A stretch of DNA of 64,000 nt from Selenihalanaerobacter shriftii (GCF_900167185.1 NZ_FUWM01000004.1:1-64000); one strand, 5' to 3'; positions 34,524-43,243 are shown, numbered from the stretch's first letter. The notes: a model not told the origin generated them from the sequence alone. Numbers and translations: made by a program.

Positions 34524-34604
34524 TAATAGTTGACAATTGACAGTTGATAATTAACAGTTACAAATGAGTTATAACGTTTGCATTAAAAGTAACTGTCAAC
34601 TGTA
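34524..34604. repeat. Dispersed GTTGACAATTGACAG-type repeat between the tRNA genes
   Basis: Tandem short units of GTTGACAATTGACAGTTGAT type followed by an inverted AACTGTCAACTGT. It is the same motif as at 845-880, in the other orientation, and can fold into a hairpin between the two tRNAs. Confidence 0.5.
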
Positions 34605-34614
34605 AACTAAATAT

Positions 34615-34700
<86 letters not shown>

Positions 34701-34707
34701 TTTTATA

Positions 34708-34738
34708 ACTATCAAGCTTTTATTTGATAGTATTTTTT
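34708..34738 (+). terminator. Terminator of the tRNA transcript
   Basis: Stem ACTATCAA with TTGATAGT, then ATTTTTT. It follows tRNA-Tyr by 7 bp. Confidence 0.8.
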
Positions 34739-34760
34739 ATTTTATACATCCTAAAATTAT

Positions 34761-36383
34761 TTAAATCGCTTTCTCTCTTAATTTATATTTTTGTACTTTT
34801 CCACTGGCCGTCAATGGATATTCATCTACAATCTTTATCTGTTTAGGTAATTTATGCCAAGAAATCTGATCTTTAAAGTAGTCAAAGAGTTCTTGAGAAG
34901 TTATTTCTTCTCCATCCTTTAATTGAACATAGGCCATTACTTCTTCACCATACTTTTCATCAGGAATTCCTACTACTTGCACATCTTTAACTTTAGAATA
35001 CTGTCGCATAAACTCCTCAACTTCTCGCGGATATACATTCTCGCCTCCACGAATAATCATATCAGTAAGACGCCCTATAATCTCAAAATACCCATCTCGA
35101 TCCATAATTGCTAAATCTCCTGTATGCAGCCAACCATCTTCATCGATAGTTTCCTTGGTAGCTTCAGGCATCTTATAATATCCTTTCATCACATGGAAAC
35201 CACGAGTACACAATTCTCCTTCAACCCCTGGCCCCACCTCATGACCTGTCTCTGGATCAACAATTTTAACTTCTACATTAGGTAAAGGTTTACCAACAGT
35301 AGTAACTCTTTTTTCAATTGGGTCATTAACTCTAGTTTGTGTAATTACTGGTGAAGATTCCGTCTGACCATAGGCAATAGTAATATCATCTGCTCCCATT
35401 TCATAAATCACTTGTTTCATAACTGACATCGGACAACTAGAGCCTGCCATAATTCCTGTCCTTAAAGAGCTAAGATCATATTTCTCAAAATTAGGATCTT
35501 CTAATTCAGCAATAAACATTGTTGGCACTCCATGAACTGCCGTGCATTTCTCAGTTTCAATAGCATTTAAAACCGGCTCTGGTTTAAATTTAACTATTGG
35601 TACCATAGTTGCTCCTTTAGTTACACAGGTTAATGTTCCTAATACACAACCAAAACAATGGAAGAATGGTACTGGAATACATAAACGATCTTCATGAGTA
35701 AAGTTCATGCTTTCAGCTATATAATTAGCATCAGCTATAATATTAGCATGAGTAAGCATAACTCCTTTTGGAAATCCAGTAGTTCCTGAAGTATACTGCA
35801 TATTAATTACATCATCAGGGTCAAGAGTAGCTTGGCGCTTTTTTAAATCAAAATCACTAACTTCTTTACCCATCTCCATAATATCATCCCAATGATACAT
35901 ACCAGCTGGCGCTTCTCCCTCCCCGATATAGATTACATGCTTAAGGTGAGGAAACTTTTCTGAATTTAACCCTCCTGGTTTAGAATTCTTTAATTCTGGA
36001 CAAATTTCATATAAAATCTCTGAATAACTAGTTCTCATTCCTTCTGATAAGATTAAAGTTTTAGTATCAGAATGCTTTAAAAGATATTCCAATTCAGCAG
36101 CACGGTAATTTGTATTCACCGTAACTAAAACTCCTCCCATCTTACCGGTAGCAAATTGAGTAATCAACCATTCTGGGCGATTATTTGCCCAAACAGCTAC
36201 ATGATCACCTACCTCAATACCAAGTTCCATAAATCCTTTTGCAGCTTGGTTACATACATCTCTAAACTGTCGATAATTATACCTAATTCCTTCCTCTACA
36301 TAAACCACAGCATCATTATCTCCGTACTTAGCTACTTGCTGATCTAACAATTCTCCAATAGTCATTTTTAATTCTTTATTCAT
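34761..36383 (-). CDS. AMP-forming acyl-CoA synthetase under leucine T-box control
   Basis: A 540-residue ANL-superfamily ligase that activates a carboxylic acid to acyl-AMP and then acyl-CoA. Motifs in order: the P-loop YTSGTTGFPKGVMLTH near 195, PFFHCFGCVLG, AYGQTESSPVITQT near 340, GYYKMPEATKETIDEDGWLHTGDLAIMDRDGYFEIIGR, then IIRGGENVYPREVEEF and the catalytic Lys in ASGKVQKYKLRE. It belongs to the short/medium-chain FadD-like group; the exact acid is not readable. Two tandem T-boxes with Leu (CTC) specifiers precede it. That suggests a branched acid such as isovalerate destined for leucine (inference). Confidence 0.88.
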   Translation of the reverse strand: MNKELKMTIGELLDQQVAKYGDNDAVVYVEEGIRYNYRQFRDVCNQAAKGFMELGIEVGDHVAVWANNRPEWLITQFATGKMGGVLVTVNTNYRAAELEYLLKHSDTKTLILSEGMRTSYSEILYEICPELKNSKPGGLNSEKFPHLKHVIYIGEGEAPAGMYHWDDIMEMGKEVSDFDLKKRQATLDPDDVINMQYTSGTTGFPKGVMLTHANIIADANYIAESMNFTHEDRLCIPVPFFHCFGCVLGTLTCVTKGATMVPIVKFKPEPVLNAIETEKCTAVHGVPTMFIAELEDPNFEKYDLSSLRTGIMAGSSCPMSVMKQVIYEMGADDITIAYGQTESSPVITQTRVNDPIEKRVTTVGKPLPNVEVKIVDPETGHEVGPGVEGELCTRGFHVMKGYYKMPEATKETIDEDGWLHTGDLAIMDRDGYFEIIGRLTDMIIRGGENVYPREVEEFMRQYSKVKDVQVVGIPDEKYGEEVMAYVQLKDGEEITSQELFDYFKDQISWHKLPKQIKIVDEYPLTASGKVQKYKLREKAI

Positions 36384-36460
36384 AATTTTAATAATCCTCC
36401 TCGCTAATCCACTTCTCTCTAATTAAAATTAATTATTAAATTACTAAAAGTACTATAAAT

Positions 36461-36717
36461 ATAAAAACCCTTCCATCTCTAATCAATAGAGACGAAAGGT
36501 TATTTCGCGTTACCACTCTAATTATTCTACCATAATTAAACTAAGATAGAATCACTCTAACCTATTAACGAAAGGTATCCGATTAATCCTACTTCACTTC
36601 AGATTAACAACTCCAGGGTGAGTTCAAAAGTGCAGATGTCATCTCGCACCAACCGATGACTCTCTTAAAATCTGCCTTCTTCTTACTATTCCCTTTCTAT
36701 GTCTTTAGACTTTTATT
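36461..36717 (-). ncRNA. T-box leader, leucine specifier, gene-proximal copy
   Basis: On the minus strand: stem I with GAGAGTC and GGTTGGTGCGAGATG, specifier loop GAACTCACC with CTC (Leu) at 36622-36620, then CTGGAG. The T-box antiterminator AGAGTGGTAACGCG is at 36506-36519. The terminator CCTTTCGTCTCTA/TAGAGATGGAAGG ends in TTTTTAT. It lies about 80 bp before the acyl-CoA synthetase. Uncharged tRNA-Leu should allow read-through. Confidence 0.88.
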
Positions 36718-36737
36718 TAATTATATAGACCATAAAA

Positions 36738-36985
36738 TATAAAAATCCTTCCATCTCTAATCAATAGAGACGAAAGGCTATTTCGCGTTACCACTCTAAT
36801 TATTCTATCTTAATTAAACTAAGATAGAATCACTCTAACCTATTAACGGAAGGTATCCGGTTAAGCCTACTTCACTTCAGATTAACAACTCCAGGGTGAG
36901 TTCAAAAGTGCAGATATCATCTCGCACCAACCGATGACTCTCTTAAAATCTGCCTTCTTCTTACTAATCCCCTTCTATGTTTTCT
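36738..36985 (-). ncRNA. T-box leader, leucine specifier, distal copy
   Basis: A nearly identical copy of the downstream T-box. The specifier CTC (Leu) is at 36900-36898 within GAACTCACC, the T-box AGAGTGGTAACGCG at 36784-36797, and the terminator at 36744-36780 with TTTTTAT on the minus strand. Two in series should give a sharper response to leucine starvation than one. Confidence 0.88.
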
Positions 36986-37066
36986 ATATTATATTTTAAA
37001 TTTGTTAATATGAATTGTAGCATATTACTAAAGAATAGTCAAGGGTTTTCTGATTATTCTTTGAAT

Positions 37067-38011
37067 TTATTTTTTAGATCCTTTTTTAGGTCGTAAATGT
37101 AATGGTAAGATATCTCTTTTATCTAAAACAATCTTATAATCATAAGCTGCTTGACTAAATTTTTGCTCTGCTTGATCAAGAGACATCCCCATTAAATTAA
37201 CTTCTCTTAAATCACCTTCACCTATTTCTAATCGAATAAGATTATGTAAATAATGTACTGCTTGCTGCCTAAAGCCTAATAAACGAGCTCCTACTACATC
37301 CGTTGCCACCGGATCAGTTCCTGTTACTACTAAATCAGCATTAACAGGTTTTCCATTAGAAGGACCAGTACCTACCATGCCTTGATCGCCACTTAAAATT
37401 GTGAGATCAATAGGAATTAACTCTCCCATAGCAGTAATAAATTCATGTAAATATTCATGAATCCCTTTGCCAGCTTTCGGAAAGCCATGAAGTTCTGCTG
37501 GTGGCCACGCTAAAGCAATATTCTTAATTCCTAAAGAAACTGTTGCTTCTTCATGATGTTTAATTTGAGTATAAGAAATTAAAAAATCAGTTTCAATTAA
37601 TAATTTATTTAGCTTTATATTATTAATTTTAGGATGATCTATTTCAAATTCTTCATAAGGTCCATAATTTAAATCAACAAACTCTATTCCTTCTTCATCA
37701 ATAACCTGTTGATACCCTGTCTGCTTTATTACTTTAGTTGTTTCGGTTCCTCCTGATCCAGTAGCAACTACAATTCGAGCTGGTGACTCTTCTTTAATAT
37801 ATTGAATTAACTGCCGCAATGATTCAGGACCTATTACTGTTCCTGTCTCTGGAGTATTGGTATTGACCCAATTAGGGGTAATAGTCACTGTATCGTCTTG
37901 ATTTATCTTCTGATTAATATTTAAGTCATCTAACAAATTTCGAATTACATCTCCTTCTAATCCTTCTCCAATGGCGACTTTACTTTCTTTTATTCTCCGT
38001 TCCCTTAACAT
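37067..38011 (-). CDS. DUF362 domain protein
   Basis: A 314-residue cytosolic protein of the DUF362 family. Visible features are TITPNWVNTNTPETGTVIGPESLRQLI near 45, RIVVATGSGGTETT near 80, SYTQIKHHEEATVSLGIKNIA near 150 and VTGTDPVATDVVGARLLGF near 232. No [4Fe-4S] cysteine pattern is present, unlike some members. The activity of the family is unknown. It is the last of three genes (Ldh-type dehydrogenase, permease, DUF362) on one strand, so it may act in use of a hydroxy acid. A hairpin covers its ribosome binding site. Confidence 0.75.
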   Translation of the reverse strand: MLRERRIKESKVAIGEGLEGDVIRNLLDDLNINQKINQDDTVTITPNWVNTNTPETGTVIGPESLRQLIQYIKEESPARIVVATGSGGTETTKVIKQTGYQQVIDEEGIEFVDLNYGPYEEFEIDHPKINNIKLNKLLIETDFLISYTQIKHHEEATVSLGIKNIALAWPPAELHGFPKAGKGIHEYLHEFITAMGELIPIDLTILSGDQGMVGTGPSNGKPVNADLVVTGTDPVATDVVGARLLGFRQQAVHYLHNLIRLEIGEGDLREVNLMGMSLDQAEQKFSQAAYDYKIVLDKRDILPLHLRPKKGSKK

Positions 38012-38020
38012 AAAATAAAT

Positions 38021-38073
38021 CCCTCCAGTTTAAGATAAATTAAGTAGTAATTAATTTAACCCAATCTGGAGGG
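38021..38073 (-). promoter_or_regulatory. Hairpin sequestering the DUF362 ribosome binding site
   Basis: On the minus strand CCCTCCAG (38073-38066) is the exact complement of CTGGAGGG (38028-38021), which contains the ribosome binding site 9 nt before the start. The loop is 37 nt. It could limit translation of the third gene; it has no T run and so is not a simple terminator. Confidence 0.4.
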
Positions 38074-38093
38074 AGAAATTCTAATTTTAATTT

Positions 38094-39323
38094 TTAACTT
38101 ACCATTACTTGTATTAAGGCAATAATAATCATAACCGCCCCTGGAATGGCTGTAAGTAGATATACAGATTTAAATCTTGATTCAAAGTATTCCTTAGTTA
38201 ATGCTAAACAAAGATGAATTGGTGATATTAAGTAACCAACAAAAGCAGTAGTAAATAATAAAGTGATATAAGCTCCTATAGCTTCAGGAGGCATAACCGG
38301 CATAAAGATTGGAATTAAAATTCCCATAGCTGCCATAGTCATTCCTGTTAGATATCCAGTAATTAACCCTAATACTGTTATCATTAAACTCAAAGGTAAT
38401 CCTGTACTAGTTAAGAAATCTGCTACTCCATTAACAGCTCCACTACCTTCAACTACAGCTTTAAAAGCCATTACTCCAATAATTAAAACTGGCATCTTAT
38501 AATTTACACCTTTAACCAAAAAGTCTTTAAGTCTTTTACTATATTCTTTTACAAAATTACCATCAGGCATGTTCTTACTAACTGCTATAAGTACGCCAGC
38601 AATAGTAGCTAAATAAAACGGTACTTTAAAAACAATAGCTAAAATTATAATAGTCAAAATAGGCAAAAAACTTATTAAAAACGTACTAAGATCTTGCATA
38701 GTATTATTTCTACCTTCTTTATTCTCTTCATTCTCCTGATGTGAACTATTAAAGAAGGCAAAATAAGCAGCAACCACTCCTCCTAACATAACTAAAGCAT
38801 TATATTTAATAATAAAAATTTTCTCTACACTGAACATATCAGCCGTTAAGATCAATGCTCCATAAAGCGGATAAACAAACAAAAGAATATGTCTAAAGAA
38901 TAAATTAATGGCTGTCTTGCGCCCTTTATCTAAGTCAATTCTATCTCCACTTTCATTCACCATTGGGGCCGAAAGAATAGCTCCTCCTGGAACTGCTAAT
39001 GTTCCTATCAAAGCTGGTAGTAACATACTTAATATCTTACCATCCTTTACAAGAGAAATTAAAGCATCTATCATATTATTAAGATCCCCGGTCTCTTTTA
39101 AAATATAACCTAAACCACTAACCACCGTAACTACAATTATTAACTGCAATGCTACAGGTTCAACTACTGAATCGAATATGGTTATGCCTATCATCTTAAT
39201 GCTCATTCCTGAGAATAAACCAGCAACTATTGATCCAATAATTAGGGATAATCCCATATTAACTTTTCTAGAATTTAATATTAAAATTGCTACAAATCCT
39301 AATAATACTCCTACTAACTCCAC
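38094..39323 (-). CDS. DUF401-family integral membrane permease
   Basis: A 409-residue membrane protein with about ten to eleven helices in two halves, separated by a charged loop (SSHQENEENKEGRNN, about residues 194-208). The first half has LLPALIGTLAVPGGAILSAPMV near 100, with re-entrant-like Gly/Pro; the second has TGYLTGMTMAAMGILIPIFMPV near 320. It looks like an ion-transporter-superfamily carrier for an organic anion. It sits between an Ldh-type dehydrogenase and DUF362, so a 2-hydroxy acid is a plausible substrate (inference). The start is GTG behind GAGGAG. Confidence 0.75.
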   Translation of the reverse strand: MELVGVLLGFVAILILNSRKVNMGLSLIIGSIVAGLFSGMSIKMIGITIFDSVVEPVALQLIIVVTVVSGLGYILKETGDLNNMIDALISLVKDGKILSMLLPALIGTLAVPGGAILSAPMVNESGDRIDLDKGRKTAINLFFRHILLFVYPLYGALILTADMFSVEKIFIIKYNALVMLGGVVAAYFAFFNSSHQENEENKEGRNNTMQDLSTFLISFLPILTIIILAIVFKVPFYLATIAGVLIAVSKNMPDGNFVKEYSKRLKDFLVKGVNYKMPVLIIGVMAFKAVVEGSGAVNGVADFLTSTGLPLSLMITVLGLITGYLTGMTMAAMGILIPIFMPVMPPEAIGAYITLLFTTAFVGYLISPIHLCLALTKEYFESRFKSVYLLTAIPGAVMIIIALIQVMVS

Positions 39324-39409
39324 TATATCAACTCCTCTTTTTTATAAACTATAACTTATATCATTTATCCTTCATTTTATATATTATTTAGTCAAATGTC
39401 AACAATTAT

Positions 39410-40477
39410 TTAAATATGTAATTCTATTCCATGTTGATTTTGTAACTCTTTTAAATCTTCTACAACTCCTTTAGTTAATGGGATTCCTTCTTGTAATCTA
39501 TCTTTCTTTTTATATTCTTCAAGTTCTCCAGGTAAAAAGACTTCTTTAAATCTAATCCCTGGTTGTATTTTTTTAATTTCTCTAATCATTTGATCTACTT
39601 GACTCTTAAAAATATCAATAGAAATAAAGTCTGCTGGATTTATCACCCCTACAAAATGTCCTACCTTCTGTGGTTCTTCAAAATTATTATATAATGACTT
39701 AATCTGAGAGCTAAAACCCCCACCAGCTAAAATACCACTTAATACCTCTACTAAAATAGCCAAACTATATCCCTTAGCCCCACTCATAGGTAAGACTGCA
39801 CCTTCTAGTGCCTCTTTTGGATTAGTAGTAGATTCTCCCTCAGAGTTTACTGCCCAATCTTCTGGAATATCTTCACCTTCTTTAGCAGCCAAAATAATAT
39901 TTCCTCGGGCTACTTTACTGGTTGCTAAATCAATTATAATCGGCAGCTCTTGTTTAGTAGGGATTGCAGCAGAAATAGGGTTAGTTCCAAAGAATGGTTC
40001 TCCTCCACCGTAAGGCACCATATTCGGCTGTGAATTAGTAAAAGCTAAACCTATCATGTCATGTGCTAAAGCCTGCTTGGCATAGTAAGCAGCTGCCCCA
40101 AAATGATTGCTATCTTTAATAGCAACAAAGCCTGCTCCATTTGGACCTGCTATTTCAATCGCTTTCTTCATTCCTATGGTTCCATTAATCTGTCCTGGTC
40201 CGTTATCTCCGGACAAAATACCGGTTCCAAATGACTGTCTTACAAATTTAGGCCTCGGAGATGAATTCATTATACCTTTCTCTAAACGTTTAACATAAAT
40301 AGGTAGTCGAGAAATCCCATGGGTATCTATTCCTCGTAAACTAGCATACATTAATGAATCAGCAAAAGTTTTAGCATTCTCCTCTGTAAGACCAACTTCT
40401 TGCAAAATACTTTCTGCAAATTCTCTTAAACCTCTAACATCAAGTTTAACAACCGACTCCTCACTTGTTTCATTCAA
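39410..40477 (-). CDS. Malate/L-lactate/ureidoglycolate dehydrogenase family oxidoreductase
   Basis: A 355-residue NAD(P)-dependent dehydrogenase of the Ldh/YlbC fold, distinct from Rossmann lactate dehydrogenases. Motifs: DSLMYASLRGIDTHGISRLPIYVKRL with the catalytic His near 55, GPGQINGTIGMKKAIE, AIKDSNHFGAAAYYAKQAL near 123, YGGGEPFFGTNPISAAIPT near 165 and SGAKGYSLAILVEVLSGILAGGGF near 235. It oxidises 2-hydroxy acids; the substrate is unknown. The start is TTG behind AAAGGAGG. It is the first gene of the group with the permease and DUF362 protein. Confidence 0.88.
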   Translation of the reverse strand: MNETSEESVVKLDVRGLREFAESILQEVGLTEENAKTFADSLMYASLRGIDTHGISRLPIYVKRLEKGIMNSSPRPKFVRQSFGTGILSGDNGPGQINGTIGMKKAIEIAGPNGAGFVAIKDSNHFGAAAYYAKQALAHDMIGLAFTNSQPNMVPYGGGEPFFGTNPISAAIPTKQELPIIIDLATSKVARGNIILAAKEGEDIPEDWAVNSEGESTTNPKEALEGAVLPMSGAKGYSLAILVEVLSGILAGGGFSSQIKSLYNNFEEPQKVGHFVGVINPADFISIDIFKSQVDQMIREIKKIQPGIRFKEVFLPGELEEYKKKDRLQEGIPLTKGVVEDLKELQNQHGIELHI

Positions 40478-40587
40478 AACCTTTTACCTCCTTTCATCAT
40501 ATAATATTTATTTGTAATTACTTATTATTATAAATATGAGTATCATTTGGTTAATAGTAAAATAAATATTTCTCTAACTCAATAATA

Positions 40588-40626
40588 AAACAGCCAGTAT
40601 ACTTTATAAAGTATACTGGCTGTTTT
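40588..40626 (-). terminator. Terminator of the MBL-fold gene
   Basis: A long perfect stem (AAACAGCCAGTATACTTT with its complement), palindromic and flanked by A/T runs, about 90 bp past the stop of the minus-strand gene. Confidence 0.85.
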
Positions 40627-40718
40627 AAAACCATATTAAATTCAGTTTTTAAAATATTAATTATTTATTTTCTAATTCAAACCTTTTGATCATATGATTA
40701 AAATATTATACTGAATTA

Positions 40719-41612
40719 TTATTTTCTTTTCCATAATAACAAATTATTTTCTATACTTGATTCTAGTTTATCTCTATTATATAAAGAGCTAAGATAAGCC
40801 ATAGTAGCTGTCTTCATTAAAAAATATTGTTGATTCCTTTCTAATTTGATTTTTAAATGAGTCACTAACTCTTTTAAAATATTCTCTGTTGTCTGTTTAT
40901 CAACTAAAACTTCTAAAATATATTCTTCTACCTCTTCAATAACTTCTAAATTAGCCTCAACTAGTTCATCAATATTATCTATAGGCTTACCATGGGATGG
41001 AATATATGATTCATAATCACTATTTTTAAGAAAACTTAAAGTTTCTTTTTGACTATCTATATCAGTATAAAAAGGAATCTTATGTTTTCTTAAAACAGCT
41101 TTAGAAAAAATAGAATCTGCACAGAATAAAACATCCTCAATTTCAATACCAATTTGATTAGGAGAATGTCCTGACAATGGAATTGATTTCAGATTGGTAT
41201 TGCCTATAGTTAATCTCTCTTTATCTCCATCCAGAATATTATCTACCTGTGAAGGTTTTGCCATCAAAAATTTGTTTTTTAGCTCTTCAATAGGACTGGC
41301 TCCTGAAAAAAGATAAAGAGGTTCTAAATAAGGTGCTTGTATAATGCCTGCTTCTATTTGAGGAGCATAAATTTCAACTCCTGTCTCTTCTTTTATATAT
41401 GCATTACCACCACAATGATCAGCATGAGAATGTGTATTAATTATGGCTTGCACTTCAAATCCTTCCTTTTCTAGAATCTTTAATACTCTCTTTCCTACAC
41501 TGTCATCAACACCGCTATCTATTAAGACTACACCTGTATCTGCCTCTATAACTCCTAAATTAGTCGGACTTGCTATATAGTTTACTCGTTCTTTAACTTG
41601 TTTTAATTCCAT
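40719..41612 (-). CDS. MBL-fold metallo-hydrolase
   Basis: A 297-residue metallo-beta-lactamase-fold hydrolase. The metal motif THSHADHCGGNAYI lies near 60, the Asp of the DSGVDDSVG strand near 32, the GHSPNQIGIE histidine near 150, CADSIF with the bridging Asp near 167, and SHGKPI near 206. A C-terminal helical part (residues 215-290) follows. The substrate is unknown; glyoxalase II-like or thioesterase roles are possible. Monocistronic, with ribosome binding site GAGGTGAG. Confidence 0.85.
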   Translation of the reverse strand: MELKQVKERVNYIASPTNLGVIEADTGVVLIDSGVDDSVGKRVLKILEKEGFEVQAIINTHSHADHCGGNAYIKEETGVEIYAPQIEAGIIQAPYLEPLYLFSGASPIEELKNKFLMAKPSQVDNILDGDKERLTIGNTNLKSIPLSGHSPNQIGIEIEDVLFCADSIFSKAVLRKHKIPFYTDIDSQKETLSFLKNSDYESYIPSHGKPIDNIDELVEANLEVIEEVEEYILEVLVDKQTTENILKELVTHLKIKLERNQQYFLMKTATMAYLSSLYNRDKLESSIENNLLLWKRK

Positions 41613-41682
41613 ATTCTCACCTCATTATCATAATTTAAAAATTAACTGAAAACTACTTCTATTATTTATCAATACTAAAAAA

Positions 41683-41716
41683 TTACCCTGAACCGAATTA
41701 AGATCCGATTCAGGGG
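41683..41716 (-). terminator. Terminator of the tautomerase-flavin reductase pair
   Basis: Stem CCCTGAATCGGAT with ATTCGGTTCAGGG, followed on the minus strand by TAATTTTTTAG. Confidence 0.8.
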
Positions 41717-41721
41717 AGATT

Positions 41722-42225
41722 TTACTCTGTCAAATAACAACTTACAATCTCTCCAAAGTAAAAAGTATGATAATCCTTTTTAGGATACCATTCTTCATCA
41801 TAATCAAAATCTAATTTTGCTGCATCCATAACCTGCTTAAATTTAATCTCACATTCATAATGCAAATTACAACCACTAATAACTGGAGTATCTACTTTTT
41901 GACCTGCTAATGTATTTAAGTTGCATTCACTAAACTTATCATAATCTCTACCTGATTTAGTGCCACAGAATTTTAATTCCTCTTCCATTCCTTCATTTAA
42001 AGGAATACTAACCGTAAATTCATCTGCCTTTTCAATTAATTGAAAAGTATAACGAGACTTCCTAACCATTACCATCAAGATTGGTTTTCCCCAGATGTAA
42101 CCAATACTCCCCCAACCAATTGTCATTGTATTGAGATCATCTGCAGACTTAACAGTTAGAAAGGCTCCTTTAGTTAAAGATTCTGTAGCCTCTTTAATAT
42201 ACTCATCATATGCAACTTTTTGCAA
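41722..42225 (-). CDS. Flavin reductase-like (FMN-binding split barrel) protein
   Basis: A 167-residue FMN-binding split-barrel protein. It has FLTVKSADDLNTMTIGWGSIGYIWGKPILMVMVRKSRYTFQLIE near 20-65, then FTVSIPLNEGMEEELKFCGTKSGRDYDKF, typical of the flavoredoxin/NADPH-FMN reductase group in anaerobes. It probably transfers electrons via FMN. I chose the TTG at 42225, 7 nt after AAAGGAGG; the binding site overlaps the stop of the upstream tautomerase gene, so the two are coupled. Confidence 0.85.
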   Translation of the reverse strand: MQKVAYDEYIKEATESLTKGAFLTVKSADDLNTMTIGWGSIGYIWGKPILMVMVRKSRYTFQLIEKADEFTVSIPLNEGMEEELKFCGTKSGRDYDKFSECNLNTLAGQKVDTPVISGCNLHYECEIKFKQVMDAAKLDFDYDEEWYPKKDYHTFYFGEIVSCYLTE

Positions 42226-42238
42226 AAGAAAGCCTCCT

Positions 42239-42430
42239 TTACTCTCCATGTTTTTCTGCTAAAATTTCACCACCAACTCCAACATTATCAGCTTCCATCT
42301 CTTTAATCAATACTACAAATGCTTCTTCTGGTAACTCTATAACATTACTAGCAGTCTTAGTGAATGATTCAATTAACTCTTTCTTTTGTTCTTTAGTTAA
42401 TTCAGGTCCATCTACAGTAATAATTGGCAT
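42239..42430 (-). CDS. 4-oxalocrotonate tautomerase family protein
   Basis: A 63-residue tautomerase subunit. It begins MPIITVDGPELTKEQKKELI, with the catalytic Pro that becomes N-terminal after Met removal. The later KEMEADNVGVGGE segment fits the 4-OT/DmpI fold. Such proteins form hexamers or trimers that keto-enol tautomerise small acids; the substrate is unknown. The ATG has GGGAGGTGAT. It is followed directly by the flavin reductase-like gene. Confidence 0.9.
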   Translation of the reverse strand: MPIITVDGPELTKEQKKELIESFTKTASNVIELPEEAFVVLIKEMEADNVGVGGEILAEKHGE

Positions 42431-42543
42431 ATAAAATCACCTCCCATTATAATAATACTATTTCATTACTAATAAATAATTAACAATTTTTAATTATTTT
42501 CTATACTTTTACTAATAAAACCTGCAAAATAATATTTAAAAAT

Positions 42544-42575
42544 AAAAAAGCCTAACTACTTTAAAATAGCTAGGC
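42544..42575 (-). terminator. Terminator of the cytochrome lipoprotein gene
   Basis: Stem GCCTAGCTATTTT with AAAGTAGTTAGGC followed on the minus strand by TTTTTTA. Confidence 0.85.
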
Positions 42576-42590
42576 GGTAAATTTTAACCT

Positions 42591-43145
42591 TTATCCTTGG
42601 TTATTCTCGTCTTCAGTATTATTTGCATCATTACCATTCTCTTGGTTATCTAAACCATCAACAGTAATTTCACCATCTTCAGAAATGTTATGACAGTTGA
42701 TACAATTCTTATCGTAATCTTCTGTATAATGTTCTCCTTCTATAAGGTGTGATTTATGAATTACAGTTTTAAAAGCAAGTTCTCCACTGGCATGACACTG
42801 CAAGCATTCTTCTAAACTACTGGCTTCCACATCAGGGTGTCCTTCAATATCTTTAATCTGATTTTGCAAATTATATTCTCCTTGATGACATCCAGCAGTA
42901 CAACCACCTTCAGAGTTGTCCTGAGTTACTAATTGTAATTTCTCTTCTAATTCTGCTATTCTTTCCTGATTCTGTTGATTATTCTGCTGAGCTTCTGCTT
43001 GGTCTCCTGCCTGATCCTGAGTATTATCTTCAGTAGTATTCGGGTCATTTGTGTTTTGAGGCGATGCACAACCTACTACCGCAAATGCTAACATCGTTAT
43101 TATAATAGCTATTACCAAACCTCGACTTAATAACTTATGACTCAT
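42591..43145 (-). CDS. Predicted triheme c-type cytochrome lipoprotein
   Basis: A 184-residue exported protein. The signal peptide (residues 1-25) ends in a lipobox V-V-G-C at Cys26. A Gln/Asn/Asp-rich linker (about 27-60) and a short helix follow. There are three heme attachment sites: C-T-A-G-C-H (an unusual CxxxCH), C-L-Q-C-H and C-I-N-C-H. Extra histidines (HKSH, GEHY) could be distal ligands. The acidic tail is rich in Asn, Asp and Glu. It probably carries electrons at the outer face of the cytoplasmic membrane. No cytochrome maturation genes are in view. Confidence 0.8.
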   Translation of the reverse strand: MSHKLLSRGLVIAIIITMLAFAVVGCASPQNTNDPNTTEDNTQDQAGDQAEAQQNNQQNQERIAELEEKLQLVTQDNSEGGCTAGCHQGEYNLQNQIKDIEGHPDVEASSLEECLQCHASGELAFKTVIHKSHLIEGEHYTEDYDKNCINCHNISEDGEITVDGLDNQENGNDANNTEDENNQG

Positions 43146-43243
43146 TAATTTATCCCCCTTTAATTTAACTTTATTTAATCATTAGTCTGTAACAATTAGT
43201 GCTAAAGTATTCAACAAGGACATAAATTAATATATTAATTTTT

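Noticed and set aside
36461-36985. Near-identical 245-bp direct repeat as a mobile element or CRISPR-like repeat
   Set aside because: Each unit has a complete T-box architecture with specifier, antiterminator and terminator, so it is a duplicated riboregulator.
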